Shown: piece after piece, positions 45,178 through 57,129 of the stretch
Numbering within the stretch: position 1 is the stretch's first letter
Layout: each line of letters begins with the position of its first letter
Source: Marthasterias glacialis
Taxonomy: Eukaryota; Echinodermata; Asteroidea; Forcipulatida; Asteriidae
Assembly: GCA_911728455.2 (NCBI GenBank)
Contig: OU452231.1
Coordinates: 11,218,078-11,282,077 of the forward strand
Length of the DNA: 64,000 nt
Direction: 5' to 3'
Notes under the pieces: generated by a model
Seen by the model: only the letters and a program-made list of their open reading frames with translations
The model's database searches: none
Told to the model about the DNA's origin: nothing
Translations under genes and position numbers: made by a program

Positions 45178-47050
45178 CTACTCTTTGTGTTTGGACAATT
45201 TTGAGCCTTTAGTTTTAAAAGCTGGCCATCGGCAGTTTGGACAGCAGTGGTTACGATTACTTGTGAGCCATAATGTGACGCAGCGCTGGTGAAAAGCATG
45301 GCCACAGGGTAAGCCACAGAGCTCCACCCCTTGCATGTACGGCTCAAGACAAATGGAACACTCTGAACTCTTCATCATGCCCTCTGGCCAAGGGTCAATG
45401 CTCTCCTTGACACCACAGCCACGGTCAACTGTGTTGGCTTGAAGGTCAAGTAATTCACAATCACATATTGGTGTCATGTTGACGTGTTCATTAGGTTTAT
45501 CATCTGAAATGGGAACTTTATTGTGTCCGTTACCGGGCGGATTTTCTTTAAAGCTAGAGTTCTTAGAGTCACTTGGGACATTCTTCAAAATTGTTTTATT
45601 CACATCTAAAGATAAACTCCCAAGATTTTCTGGTGGTAGATTTAAGACTGCCCCCTCTTTACAGGAATCAGACATTTTGTGGTCATCAGTGACTAAGAAA
45701 GGCTCTCCTCTCTGAGGATCATCTACAAACCTAGGCAGCCACTTTTTACATGAATGTTTTTTTCCCTTTTTTGTATACTTCTCAACCGCTTTTAACTCTT
45801 TTAAATGTTTGTCTCGTTCCATAAAATACTCTCGCAAGAGTTGACAGTTTTCTCGATGGCGTTTGTCTTCGTCGTCGGGGGAGCAGGCATGCCAGCAAGA
45901 GCTATTTCTGTGAAAGCTCTTCATCGATGGCTCGTCTTTGATTTCTCGCTGGTAGTACCAGGTTGGAAGATCCTTCACGTAATCCTGCGACCTGTCTGCC
46001 AGCAGGAAGAGATTCGGGAACCCAAGTGGGTTGATGGGATTCCATGGCACACCAGCTTCAACATGGGCGTTGTTTAGTATTACGGGAGTGTAACCAGGAC
46101 TCGGACGCACCAACATACTGTAATAATAGCCCATAGTGCTTTGAAGCCACTCAGTACTGGACGCTCCTTCTTGTGTCTCGCTCTCCCCATTGGCGAATCG
46201 ACTTTGACAGTAGCCGATCACCGCACAGAAAGCAAGAAATGACGCTATGATTAAACCACTGTGGTAACTGTGCATGATCCACATACACCGAATTTGGGAG
46301 GCCATGCCAGTCTGGCTCGACAGTCTAAGAATCTTGTGGCAGAACTGAAAAGCTGGATCCAGGAATGGTATCTGAGTAAGGGCGAGTAAAGGTAACCATA
46401 CCATTATCAATAAGGCATTGTACTTTGACCACACCCAAAGAAAATGACAGACCCGTTTGGCCAGGACGTTATCTCCGCTCACAGCAATTTCCAAGACACA
46501 AAGCATGTTTCCGATCATAAAAGACAACATGAAGAAATCGTTAGCTTGTGGGTAGAGGGTTCGTAGGTAGACATCCATAGAGTGATGGTTTAGGTATTCT
46601 CCAGTGTGCATCCCGTACAAAATGAAGCCCTCCGGAGTACCGACAACATAATGCGACGATTTAGTTTCAATTTTGAAGTTTTCTGATAGCAGTTTCTGTG
46701 TTCGGTCACCAATAAATGCCTGTCTGAACTTGACTCGTCCCGAGTACTTTAAACTGATGGCCGAGAAAAACAACGGAGCTTCAGCATCTTCATCTTCGGA
46801 TATAAGGATGAACTTAATAGGGGGTGTTGATGGTTTGTCATCTGATGTTTTGAGCCATTCCTTAACCAATTGGCCTTCATCTACTGTGTTGACTGTCTTG
46901 GCCAGTCTGCTATTGACCCAGTTGAGGACTTTTGAAGCCTTGAGATTGGATGAGGGATATGTTGCCATGATGACAGAGTCTTTCTGATTCAGTCCTTGTG
47001 GTGTAGCCAGAATGAGTATGGGCCGTGTCCATCCTTTCTGCCGGCAAAAT
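45178..47050 (-). CDS. RNF103: RNF103 exon 4: membrane helices, RING-H2 and stop
   Basis: Residues 162-785 in one 1,873-bp exon, opening RFCRQKGWTRPILIL (human RYCRRRGWVRSTLIM) after acceptor CTTCCAG. It holds the last three membrane helices and the RING-H2. A single large terminal exon is also typical of vertebrate RNF103. Confidence 0.95.
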
Positions 47051-50000
47051 CTGGAAGAAAACAACAAAACATTATTCCCTTGTCTCTACCAGGATTTCAG
47101 ACAGAAATATTTCTCTGGAGGATTGGTACTGAAATGAACTGAAAGTAATCAATTACCAATTTTTGATAATTTTACTAGTCCTTACTTTGTCTTCCACAAA
47201 AACACAAAGATGGGTTGATACACCAGACATCCAACTTTGTTTACAAAAAGAGAGGAAACTGGTTTGCAAGAGGTTTTCAGTTCCCTGTGGCATTAAAGAG
47301 ACATACCATCCTCGTTGGGCAATTTTGGGCGATTTTAAGCGCTAGCTTAGACAAAGGAATGACAAGAAAGGTCTTCCAAGAGTAGAATATAAACCTCCAC
47401 AACAACAACCCATAAATTTGCCCGATTTGTGAGTTATTTAAAGGAAAACGTAGGTGCACCCGACTTTTATGCTTCAAAAAATTGAAGCCGAAAAGTCATG
47501 TGATCATTCGACTGGTTTTATTTCCATCCATTTAAAACTTTTATTATACTAAACCAAACTAAATTGTGATTGTTGGCAATTGTCTCTGAGTGAACAACAA
47601 CGGTGGTCATATATTCAAGTTATGGCTCAAAGTTATTAATAAATGATAAAAATTGCATTTCAAAATTTAGATTTCGAGACTCCGGGTAATGGACCGTGTG
47701 GTTTAACCAAAATGCATATGTAAAACTTCCGTACGGTTCGAGTGCTAAAGGGTTAAATTGTTTTTTTTTTAAGTTGGAATCTGGGATTTTAGATTTTCAT
47801 TTCAAGATTTACATGAAAGCTGTACAAGGTCTTTCACAAAAGAATCTTTGGGGTAAAATCAGTCGGCTGAGGAGCTGCATAAACCAGATGCAGGGGTACA
47901 AGAAATGACAATCAAAAACAGAAGCCTAGATAGATGCACTTACAAACAGAGGAGATGCCAAAACACGACCTACCTATTGTCATGAGAACAGTCAAAGGTT
48001 CCAGTCCGGATTCCAAAATGCGAGACTTTCTTGATGACAGTCTTCCAGGTTTCTTTCTCTAGCAGTGGGAAATTACCTCTCGGGATGACCTTCATGAAGT
48101 GACAAAATAGAAAAATTGCATTTCAACCGGCACATTTATTTATAACATTTGAAGTTATAACTACAAAATCCCAATCGTATACCTTAACACAGGAATGTAA
48201 TCCATTATGTCAAATTACTTATTTGTTGTTTTGATTTACCATAAATCTGTTATTTCATCTATACACGTATAATACTAATGTGAATAACGTGTCTGTTTGA
48301 TACACAAAAACTCCAAGGTGCCTGCACACATCTGGCTGAAAATTTCAACAGGACATTCTTTCAGACTGGTGATCATTGTAAGGGGACAATGTATTTTTTT
48401 CTTGGTCTTCTTTCAAGTATTGATTTTTTTGCACACAATTTCATTTACAGAGGACGTGTGACATGAACACATCTGACAGGAACTTCTTTGCAACAAAATA
48501 TTGACATGCAGCGTGAAAACCTGGCGGTAAACCTGGCTGCCACTGCAATTCTGGCTACCCTCAAACCTCACCGCGTGCATGCACGTACTACATAAATGTA
48601 ATCGAATAGGTGGTCGAGAAAAACATTGTTCACATCCTCGTAGCAAAGTGGATTTACTTCTGCTTGTCATTGACATGGTTTGACGTTTGGATTACACTTG
48701 AAGCATTTTTGCAAATTTTTTACCATCCTCAAAACACAACATTTTCTAATTTTAATATTGACAATTTACTGTTAGTACGGATAGCATAACCCTTCCTTTT
48801 CTGATTTGTGTTTCTTGAGGATTTTTTTTTTCAAGGGAAATGAAGTCCGAAATTGCGGTATGGTAAAAAAATAGCGTTTTGGATCATTTCACCCTCACTG
48901 GTAATACCTACTGTTAAACAAAATTTACAGTCTGTCATGTTTCTACTACGCATCATATGCCTAGATTCAACGCTTTCAGTGATTACTAATTTAATCAACC
49001 AAACAATAATAGTTTTGTTTTATCATCACATAATGATATTTTTGCCATTATTTGCTGGCCTGACAGCCACCCCTATATCTCTCCATTGAGGGAATCAAAC
49101 AAATATTGCAAACTAGCTTAGGATTCCTCAATTCAGTCTGAACAATTTAAAACTGAACAATCATTCCCATTTTATATTATAATAACGAACCTAGAACTTG
49201 TAATTTCATGTTCATTTGTCATAGAAAAGGCCCTGTTTGTGAAGTCAGAAATTAAGATGTTTAGGTACCAGACTGTACGCATGGTTAATGGACACCCCAA
49301 GTTCCAGGAATAAAAAATTCACGTATGAGTGGGTTTACAACAGTCGTGAATTTAATCGAAAAAATTGACAGCAATAGTGGCGTCAATATTTGCGTCTTTG
49401 GGTACAAATCATGAATTTTGACAGCAATATTGGCATCAATATTTGTGGTAAGGCATTATTGTGAATCTTGATGGCAATATTGGCATCAATGTTTGCGACT
49501 TGGGGTACAAATCGTGAATATTGAAGTTAATATGTATATGTGCAATGTCCCTTTAAAGTCAACATACCAACAGCCTTGTGAAAGGCAGCCAAAGGCAGCC
49601 GAATTCCATGCGTGACATAACAGGTGCTCCCTGTAGTTCTTATACACAACTCTCTGTGCTCAATGCATGTCGCTATTGCCATACATGATCAACAGGACAT
49701 AGCGTGCAATCAAGCTCGCCGTTCCTCCTAGTTCTATTTCCATGATGATTTTTTTACCTGAATCAGCCAGATGCTATCCTTCTTGTCCTCTACCTCCTCG
49801 TAGAAGTGGGGACCACTGCTGAAGCTGGTACTCTGCTTTTCCTCCGCCTCTTCTCGCTCCAACAGGAGGAGTTCGCCTTCCATTACATTACCTTAACACC
49901 AAATGAAATAGGATGGGGAAATATTAACATCAAGTATTTTTAACAGAAATTTACTGTATTAATATTATTGATTTGGCTTTTTTAATCTGAAGATACCAGA

Positions 50001-51890
50001 CTTTTCTCACATGTCAAGTTATTTTACATTACTGATACGTTGGCCCATAAGCCGCCCGGCCCATAAGCTGCGTGAAACTTTTTGCGGGCGAAAAACAACC
50101 AGCAAGCCGCGGCTTATAGGCCGAAAATTACGGTACTCCCTTGTAGTTTGCACCGATGGTCGTCATTCTTAACTATGGTGAGACTGGTTTTCCAATCTAG
50201 TATTTTCCACCATAAATAGACCGATTGCGTGACCAATGTTTACATGTCATCACATGTTCTATTGTGGGTACTACATCATCTGAGCTGATGGCAAACTATG
50301 TGCAAATACATGCCGTGACCGACAGAGTCACACCAAAAGTCGGCTTTTGGTAATAATAACACAGTTACTGAGCCATTTTATTAAAGTTGTATGTTGTGAC
50401 ATTGATATGAATCACATGACTGTTTCATAAACTACCAGTACTCTACTACAAAAGAGGTTTATTTTGAATTATGCACTACATGTGTCGGACAACTATGTAG
50501 CCACCCGCCTGTTATTCTGTTTGTAATGTTGGCCTAAATCACTGTGAAAAGGGTAAAGAACGTTGGAAAAGTGAGCATTTATACCTAGCCTTGCAAAATT
50601 TCAAATAGGTAAAGGAATCACACAGTTTTGAAAAGCAATTTCTTTGGATGATTCAGCTTCAAAACTTTGAAATTCTTGTGTTGAAAAGTGTGCCATCGCA
50701 GTCGTCTGGCCTAAACGTTCCGTCGTACACACTGTGCACATTTATACGTTACTTGTACAATTTCAAAGACTTGCTGGAACTGTCCAACTGGTTTTATTCA
50801 GCCACTCGAAGGTCTCTGGTACAAACTCTGGAATATTTTTCACAGATTTCGAGAAAGAAACGCCTCGATTGAATAACCAAATGCAACAATCATCATGTAC
50901 TGTACCGCACTTTCCTATGGAGGACGTTGTGTTTGTTTACATTTAGTACCCACAATAGGTCACGTGATGCGGGTCGCGCAATCGGTCTATTACTTTATAC
51001 TGTTGCATGTTGTGTACGTTCAACATTAACACGAGTAATGTGTTTATTCTTGGCTGGTGAAGCTGTACAATAACTGAGGGATACAGCAACAACAAAAGGC
51101 AACCAAATAACATAAGCTTACCGTACTTAATTGTTTGGTATGGATAGGTTAAAACAGTTGACCAATAAGAATTGGTTTTATAACTATCAACCAATGGGAG
51201 CTGCTTTGGCAAGAGTCAAGAAAATGTCACATTGTCACAGCTTGTCAGATAAGTGAGAATACAGAGCACTGAACCAGTGTATATTGACCCAATTCTCCTG
51301 ACATCATCAAAAATTATGTTGGTTGCGCCATTTTGGAAGTCAATGTCTCTGTGTGTTATACAGTGTTGTGCGCATTTTAAGCAATGCTGCATTTACACGT
51401 ATACCTTTTGACTTCTAAAATGGTGAGCATGGCACAATCACCGTGTGTGAATGTGCGTGCAAGGGGTCAACACATGTAAATTGACTTGTTATAACCTTAT
51501 AAATAAAAGCTTGAATGGAAAAAGCTACACAACAATTAAGAGAAGATGGCCAAAAAGTCCAAACAAATACCAATGCTACCAGGAGTTTTCCGTCCAACCA
51601 TGATTTACTGACATTGCTTTAAGAGGAAGAGTGGCAAGAGGCCTGCTAATCTCACCTGAGGCCTGCAAAAGTGAGGTCAGCTCTTGCTTCTCAACAACCC
51701 CACCATAACTTATCCCTCGGCCATCCAGTAGCACCTTGAGCTTTCGTACGCTTAGGGAAAGTGGATCAACAATTTGTGAAATCACCAAACCCGACTCGTA
51801 CCACGCAACTCCCTCAAGAACCCGCAGGATCAGGAACAGCACGACGAGGAACAGGAGCAGCAGCAGTACTTTCAGCAGGAAAATCTTCAT
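45178..51890 (-). CDS. RNF103: RNF103 (KF-1) RING-H2 E3 ubiquitin ligase, 4 coding exons
   Basis: Exons 51656-51890, 49758-49891, 47974-48089 and 45178-47050 join in phase to 785 residues (human 685). The N-terminus is a hydrophobic signal-anchor (residues 4-23), then AWYESGLVISQIVDPLSLS, matching the RNF103 family VWYETGIFATQLVDPVALS. Three more membrane segments lie near 333-352, 374-393 and 426-443. A C-terminal RING-H2 domain has Cys726, Cys729, Cys744, His746, His749, Cys752, Cys765 and Cys768, a complete C3H2C3 set with the phrase GLPCGHAFHQRC. RNF103 is an ER membrane ligase linked to ER-associated degradation. The segment between the last membrane helix and the RING is longer and more Ser/Lys-rich than in human. 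Confidence 0.95.
47051..47973. other. RNF103 intron 3, nothing recognised
   Basis: AT-rich intron without clear repeats or extra exons. Confidence 0.4.
47974..48089 (-). CDS. RNF103: RNF103 exon 3
   Basis: Residues 124-161 plus two bases, with KTVIKKVSHFGIRTGTFDCS, nearly identical to human KMVKKVSRFGIRTGTFNCS. The acceptor is ATGAAG and the donor GTAGGT. Confidence 0.92.
48090..49757. other. RNF103 intron 2
   Basis: Mostly featureless AT-rich sequence, apart from a short tandem array at 49345-49530. A segment near 49600-49650 (GAATTCCATGCGTGACATAA) recurs diverged at 59408-59455. Confidence 0.4.
49345..49530. repeat. Tandem repeat, three copies, about 65-bp unit
   Basis: Units carry TTGACAGCAATATTGGCATC or a close variant, then AATATTTGCG and GGTACAAATC. 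Copies are moderately diverged. Confidence 0.65.
49758..49891 (-). CDS. RNF103: RNF103 exon 2
   Basis: Residues 79-123, NVMEGELLLLEREEAEE and HFYEEVEDKKDSIWLIQ, matching human LMEGELYSALKEEEA and HFYELVEDTKDGIWLVQ. The acceptor is TGTTAAG and the donor GTAAAA. Confidence 0.9.
50045..50140. repeat. GGCTTATAGGCC MITE fragment
   Basis: GCCGCGGCTTATAGGCC followed by GAAAATTACGGTA, with internal CCCATAAGC repeats. A diverged relative, GACGGCTTATACGCC with AAAAATTACCG, lies at 56660-56695. Confidence 0.5.
50219..50987. mobile_element. TIR element, about 770 bp, non-autonomous
   Basis: The left end reads GACCGATTGCGTGACC and the right end, inverse, GACCGATTGCGCGACC; both continue to a shared CTATTGTGGGTACTA. 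TA borders both ends (50217-50218 and 50988-50989). No transposase found. Inside RNF103 intron 1. Confidence 0.75.
51656..51890 (-). CDS. RNF103: RNF103 exon 1: signal-anchor
   Basis: Residues 1-78 plus one base. It starts MKIFLLKVLLLLLFLVV, followed by the conserved luminal VRKLKVLLDGRGISYGG (human FKKLKTILECRGLGYSG). The donor is GTGAGA. Confidence 0.92.
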
Positions 51891-52780
51891 GACTGGGCAC
51901 TGTCTGTTCTCAATCCTGGGGATTAGTTAGACTTAGGTTCCAGCCTTTCACCCCCTTTTTGAGTACCTGAATATAATCAGAATTTCATTTACAATGCAAA
52001 TTATTTAACTTAAATCAACTGAAGATACATGCAGATAACAAATAAAACAATACTTTTTGTTCACTTCCATACTAACACATGTAGGAGCTAGCCGGAGGTT
52101 GTGCTTATTATGTTTATAGGCCGTTTATACGTCTATCGGTTGACATAAAAAAAGGTACAATATGATCATGATGATGTGCAAACAAATCTTCTAAGGCAGT
52201 TTAGAGGGTTGGAGTTCACTCTTGTTTTTTGATGCAATCTTTTGACATTGTGAGATGTCATTAAACATGATCATTATCATTATTGATATACAAACATCAT
52301 AACCCAACATTAAAACTTCAACTTTTCAATGAATAGCGAGCGATACATGAGAGGACATTTTCTCGCACATTCATAAATACCCAACAAGTAAGGACAATTT
52401 GGGAAGTCCTATAGGTTGAAAGGTGGTCACTGACTGTTTAATACCGGTTTTAAACAGATTCAAAGACACAGCTGGAGCTGTGAACGAGCGTTCTGCGCTC
52501 ATATAGCCACAAGCGTGTTGGTGCACTAGCTTACATAGATGCTAATTACTGCATAACGCAATCAATACATAGCAGTACTCAATGTAAAGTCTAGTATGCG
52601 CGCGTACGCGCAACTGTTTAGAGTCGTATGCATCTTGACCCTTTGCGAAATGGAGCCAGAGGTTGACAGGAATTGAAAAATACAACCAAAATCAAAAAAG
52701 GTTACACAGATTTTCTGAATTATGACGCTTTTTAACAAAGAGGACATTTATGAATGGGAATCAAAGAATAGTGACTTTGA
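51891..52780. other. RNF103 upstream region
   Basis: Should hold the RNF103 5' UTR and promoter (minus strand). No TATA box or other clear signal was recognised. AT-rich. Confidence 0.35.
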
Positions 52781-53132
52781 GGTAGTAACTTTAACATCCA
52801 AAGTACCGGTGGGAAGCTAAGAGGTGAGCGGACACATTCATTTGGATAAAATCCATTGTGGCACCTGCTAGGGTAGGAGGCCCCGATTTGCTGCAGGAAT
52901 GATAGGGCTCGATGTGTGGCTAAGGTAAGGATTCAACCGATGTCAAAGATACAATCTTTAGTTTTACCTACATGTACCTAACATTAACAACAGACCAGTG
53001 TGCCCCTTCTCTGCGCAGCCATTTTGCATTTCATGTTTCCACACAGAGTGTCCTATCTACTATCTAGGTTTTAGTATCTCTGCCGATGTCAAAAATCCTT
53101 TGTCACACTACACAAGTTAGTGAGTGGGGCTA
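52781..53132 (+). repeat. Half copy of the giant palindrome family
   Basis: GGGAAGCTAAGAGGTGAGC, GTGGCTAAGGTAAGGATTC and CCGATGTCAAAAATCC run in the order of the right arm of the adjacent element. The segment ends at the same terminal GTGGGGCTA. A roughly 130-bp segment is inserted between two copies of its GATGTCAAA phrase. Confidence 0.75.
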
Positions 53133-53250
53133 GGTAGGTTAGGCACACACTCAGCCCCACTTATTACTAACAATAACATTAACAAGTACTAACTAGTGAA
53201 TTTTTATTAGATAGTACAACTTAAAAATAACAGAGAATCATACATCTTTT

Positions 53251-54075
53251 TAGCCCAACTAGTGTGGCAAGGATTTTTGACATCGGTTGAATCCTTAGCC
53301 ACACGTCCAAGCATATCTTTTGTGCAGCTCGTCCCCCAATCCGCCGCATCGAAACTTAACGGGTACGGCGCTGGATTTTAACCAACTAAATGTGTCCACG
53401 TACCTCTTAGCTTCCCTCTGGTACTTTGGCTGTTGAAGTTACTAACCTTATTAAGGGCAAATAATCATTCGAATTTTGCTCAAAATTACTCCACACGAAT
53501 AGATATCGGCTAGCGATCGCGGCTATTTTGATTACCCAGAATGCAATGCCATCACGAAGTCGCGAGAGTGCAAAAACAATTCAGCGGCTGTTTCACGTGA
53601 CAGCTACAGCTAATGAAACAGTTTAGAATACAAAATGCATGGAGTCAGAAAAAGTACATGCACCAAATCTATGCATGGCATCGGTTGCATGCACACATAG
53701 TTTGGCACTTGCACTTTTTGCTGACTCCATTCTGAAATTGTTTTTATACTCTCGCGCCACACGTGATTTCGTGATGGCATTGCATTCTGGGTAATCAAAA
53801 TGGCCCCGATCGCTAGCCAATGTCTATTGGTGTGGAGTAATTTTGAGCAAAATTCAAATGATTATTTGCCCTTAATAAGGTTAGTAACTTCAACAGCCAC
53901 AGTACCGGAGGGAAGCTAAGAGGTAGGTGGACACATTTAGTTGGTTAAAATCCAGCGCCGCACCCGTTAGGTTTCGATGCGGTGGATTGGGGGACGAGCT
54001 GCACAAAAGATATGCTTGGACGTGTGGCTAAGGATTCAACCGATGTCAAAAATCCTTGCCACACTAGTGGGGCTA
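53251..54075. mobile_element. Giant foldback element (825 bp, near-complete palindrome)
   Basis: The left arm begins TAGCCCAACTAGTGTGGCAA and the right arm ends with the inverse of TAGCCCCACTAGTGTGGCAA. Pairing continues almost to a centre near 53683, through GACATCGGTTGAATCC, CCAATCCGCCGCATCGAAAC and CAGAATGCAATGCCATCACG. The left arm has one extra insert at about 53581-53638. ACATCTTT flanks both ends (53242-53249 and 54076-54083), an 8-bp duplication marking a single insertion event. No reading frame; class uncertain, with a hAT-sized duplication. Confidence 0.88.
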
Positions 54076-54685
54076 ACATCTTTCGTTAGTTCCAGCCTCT
54101 ACTTTTCTAGCTACAGTACAGGATTTTGAATCACGACACTAGCCAAACAAGTCATGCTCTAGTAATGGGGCTAATGTTTGATCTTGTAAATTGCATGCTA
54201 CGGAGGATCTTGCAAATTGCATGCTACGGAGGAGTCCAATCTCGGCTAACTAAAATAAAAACAGACTCGGATTGTTATCAGCCCGGTCCTCCCGGAGAGA
54301 GCTAGTAGTACTAGTAGTAGTTTCATCATAAATATAGAGCAAGGAACACAGGTTTTATGTTGATAAACTTTTTAAAATGAACTCGGTCAGCCCTGTTTTA
54401 CATATTATTGAAAAATTATCACAAGATAAACAATCAGTTCACCTCTAAACAATTTTTGTTTGTCCCAGTTCACAGACCCAGGGGAGCCCTTCTCTCCGCT
54501 CCTGTCATCAAAACATCACCATAACACAGCACTGCAGCCTTTCGTTGTGCCCATCCACAAGATGGCGCGAATTTAACAATAAAGCATACGTGGTATTTAA
54601 ACGGTCTGGTCCCCTCTTCAGTGATAATTAAAACCACACAGCAAAGCCTTCGGTACCATGCCCGATATCCAGGGTCATCTATGGC

Positions 54686-54846
54686 TATATGGCCGTTTAC
54701 GAAACCACGGCTTTGGCTTTGGCTCCGGCTTGGGCTCCGTCCTTCTGCTTGAAGTCCCATAAGAAAAGCACACATTTTCTAGATAACTGACAGAGACTAA
54801 ACCTAATCCTAAGCTCAAGCCATGGTTTCTTAAACGGCCTATATAA
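54686..54846. mobile_element. GGCTT-rich MITE
   Basis: GGCCGTTTACGAAACCACGG at the left and the inverse CATGGTTTCTTAAACGGCC at the right, flanked by TATAT. The interior is rich in GGCTTTGGCT-type triplets. Relatives lie at 60412-60545 and 60170-60310. Confidence 0.7.
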
Positions 54847-54904
54847 ATTGTTCATTTTATAGTTTTAATGCTCATCATCAGTGTAATTTGTTTTAAGTTG
54901 TTTA

Positions 54905-55035
54905 ATTTTTCGGCTGTTTAGCGACTTCGGCTATACAGCTATAGCCGCTGGCTGCAACAACAACATAAGAATAGGAATCCTCGGCATTCCAGCCATAGCC
55001 ACTGCCGAAGCCATTCATTTGGACACGGCCTTAGC
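54905..55035. repeat. GGCTAT-rich MITE fragment
   Basis: TATAGCCGCTGGCTGCAAC and AGCCACTGCCGAAGCCATTC followed by GGACACGGCCTTA. Shares its end with the segment at 5140-5235. Confidence 0.55.
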
Positions 55036-55359
55036 TAAAATTAGGATGGAATATTCTATTTCCGCGGTATTTGCTGCATTTTTCGGTCAAAATCAAAAAT
55101 AAGTCACCAACCTGTGCAAAGTGTCCTTTTATTATTGTTGCTGAAGTATTTACTTTCAACTTTGATTTGAACAAAATCCACCAGTTTTCAGATTTTTGTC
55201 GAAAACGTCTCAGAAAATGAGCATACACGCGGTGTGATTTTGGAGGCGAGTCTCATATATCCGCGGGAGTTTTTCAAATGGTCCGCAAAGCCTTTTCTTC
55301 TACATTAATGGAGCTAAATTCAGCCATAATATGAAATAGTTAACTTTAAATGGATTACA

Positions 55360-56095
55360 ATTTTTAGCATTCTGGTGTAGCCATACATAGACTTCTGCAG
55401 GGTAGGCTTAAATGGGTCCAGCATTTAAAAAGACATACAGGACGGAGTTCCACAGTCGCGAAGAGGCTGAGCTTGATTTCAGGGGGGGGGGGGAGGGCAG
55501 ATTTCCACACACTGCCCATGCCATTGAGAGCCTTCTAGGCAAGCGCCTTCCTTACTTGAAGGTCTTGCTCCGATGAGTTCACCCAAGAGCCCAAGTATTT
55601 GAAATCTTTTACTTTGTTGAGGTCACTCCCTCCTGTTATTATTAGAGGTGGATGGTGCAGGGGGATATTGTAGGTCATCGCTTCAGTCTTCTTGTAATTC
55701 AACCTTAGACCAACCTTAGTGCACTCTGTCTTCACTCTTGGCAGGAGCTCCTGGACTTGTTCCACACTGTCAGACAGAAGACTGATATCGTCAGCGAAGT
55801 CCAAAAAATACTCTTAGTTAGCAGGGACTTGTCTTGACCTCCGTGGTGTGATAGTGAAGCCGAGTTCCAGGTCCTGGCCACTGATGGCCTGCCTGAGGGC
55901 GTAGTCCAGGACTATGACGAAGATAAAGGGGGCAAGGGTGTCCCCCCTGCAACCCCCCCCCCCCCCCCCATGGATGTCAAACTCCTCGCTCTCACCATCT
56001 AGAGTCACCACCTTGGCTCTCGTATCTGTGAAAGTGTCCAGTATCGCAAGGAAGGAAGATACACTCACATATTTTCCGATGTAAACAAAAAACAT
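55360..56095 (-). mobile_element. LINE reverse-transcriptase remnant
   Basis: On the minus strand, a frame ending near 55814 has RGDTLAPFIFVIVLDYALR, a variant of the QGDTLAPFLF block. The next frame (55535-55804) has DFADDISLLSDSVEQ, the catalytic [FA]DD box, then LRLNYKKTEAMTYN and FKYLGSWV. These are palm and thumb motifs of a non-LTR reverse transcriptase. The coding region is broken by a frameshift between the blocks near 55810 and a TAG after the YLGSWV block, and homology fades near 55360. A C-run at about 55960 falls inside it. Confidence 0.85.
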
Positions 56096-56151
56096 TCAGC
56101 GGGACATTTGGGGATGATGTGGGGGGGGGGGGGGGTAGACGGTCACTGCTA

Positions 56152-56278
56152 TCCTGTTGGTAAGTGATGATGTTTTGGAGCCAGAAGTGCAGTGTAAGCC
56201 AATGGTATACACGTACATGTACATGAACATTCATTACACTGCACTTCCAGCTCCAAAATGCACCACTTACCAACAGGA
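56152..56278. mobile_element. Palindromic MITE (copy 2)
   Basis: TCCTGTTGGTAAGTGATGA and its inverse, with GAGCCAGAAGTGCAGTGTAA paired to the inverse side. Homologous along its length to 17397-17528. The left flank is TA and the right TC, one changed base of the expected TA. Confidence 0.85.
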
Positions 56279-56389
56279 TCGGATTGGGGTTGTTGTATCA
56301 GTTTCTTTTAGCACGCCCACTCAACTAATGCATGCATTGTTTTCAACTCCCGAGGGCAGTACATTGCGATAAACTTTTTTATTTCACTC

Positions 56390-56510
56390 AGGCGATTTCC
56401 GAATGGGAGACTTTAGAGATGCTGGCGGCAGCAGACACAACAGTCCTTTTTGACAGTTCTGAGCGTGCGCGTTTGTGTCACGGGAAAATCCCAGGCTGAG
56501 CAATCTTTAC
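56390..56510 (+). repeat. Diverged copy of the 6.8-kb foldback family
   Basis: GGGAGACTTTAGAGATGCTGG, GCAGCAGACA and TTCTGAGCGTGCGC follow the order of the copy at 37990-38105. Confidence 0.45.
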
Positions 56511-56959
56511 AGAAACACGAGCGCGACGTCATGGACGCTTATTGGACAACTTAATATGGCTGTCACTTTTTATGCATGCATCAGAAATTAATGGACATGA
56601 TCAAATCGTGAAAATGTCGGACTGGCTTGTTCATGTATACGCACAAAATTTATACACAGGACGGCTTATACGCCAAAAATTACCGAACTCACACAAATTC
56701 ACAAAAAGTCCTCGTTTTTTGTTTCAAACCTTCAACATATTTTAATGATAAATCCCCAAAGCTTCCAATACCACCGGAAAGCTCTGTCTTCCTATCTTGT
56801 TTTTCAATCTTACAGCCAAAGCAAAACAATCCTTAGCTTGAGGAGAATTTTTATATATTGTGCTATATACGAACAAAAGAACCATATCTGAGAAGATAGA
56901 TAAAAAAACAAAAGAGATGAAGACTTAGTCTATGGTTATGCAATCACATAGGCTTAACC

Positions 56960-57120
56960 ACGAGGGATGGGGGACCCTTCCCTCCTCAAATGAGATTGAA
57001 AAAAATCACAAAGGAACGGTTTGATACATTAAACAGCCCCACCCCCAAATTTTGTCTTGGCCCCCAACCCCCAACCCCCCCCCCCCAAAAAAAAAAAATG
57101 TGTCTGGTTACACCACAGTA
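56960..57120. repeat. C-rich dispersed repeat
   Basis: GATACATTAAACAGCCCC, TTTTGTCTTGGCCCCC, then a C-run and A-run, and ATGTGTCTGGTTACACC. Same family as 37480-37850. Confidence 0.5.
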
Positions 57121-57129
57121 CAATCACAA

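Noticed and set aside
54470-54775. A 101-residue minus-strand open frame
   Set aside because: Its N-terminal part is the translated GGCTT-rich MITE, and no homology was recognised.
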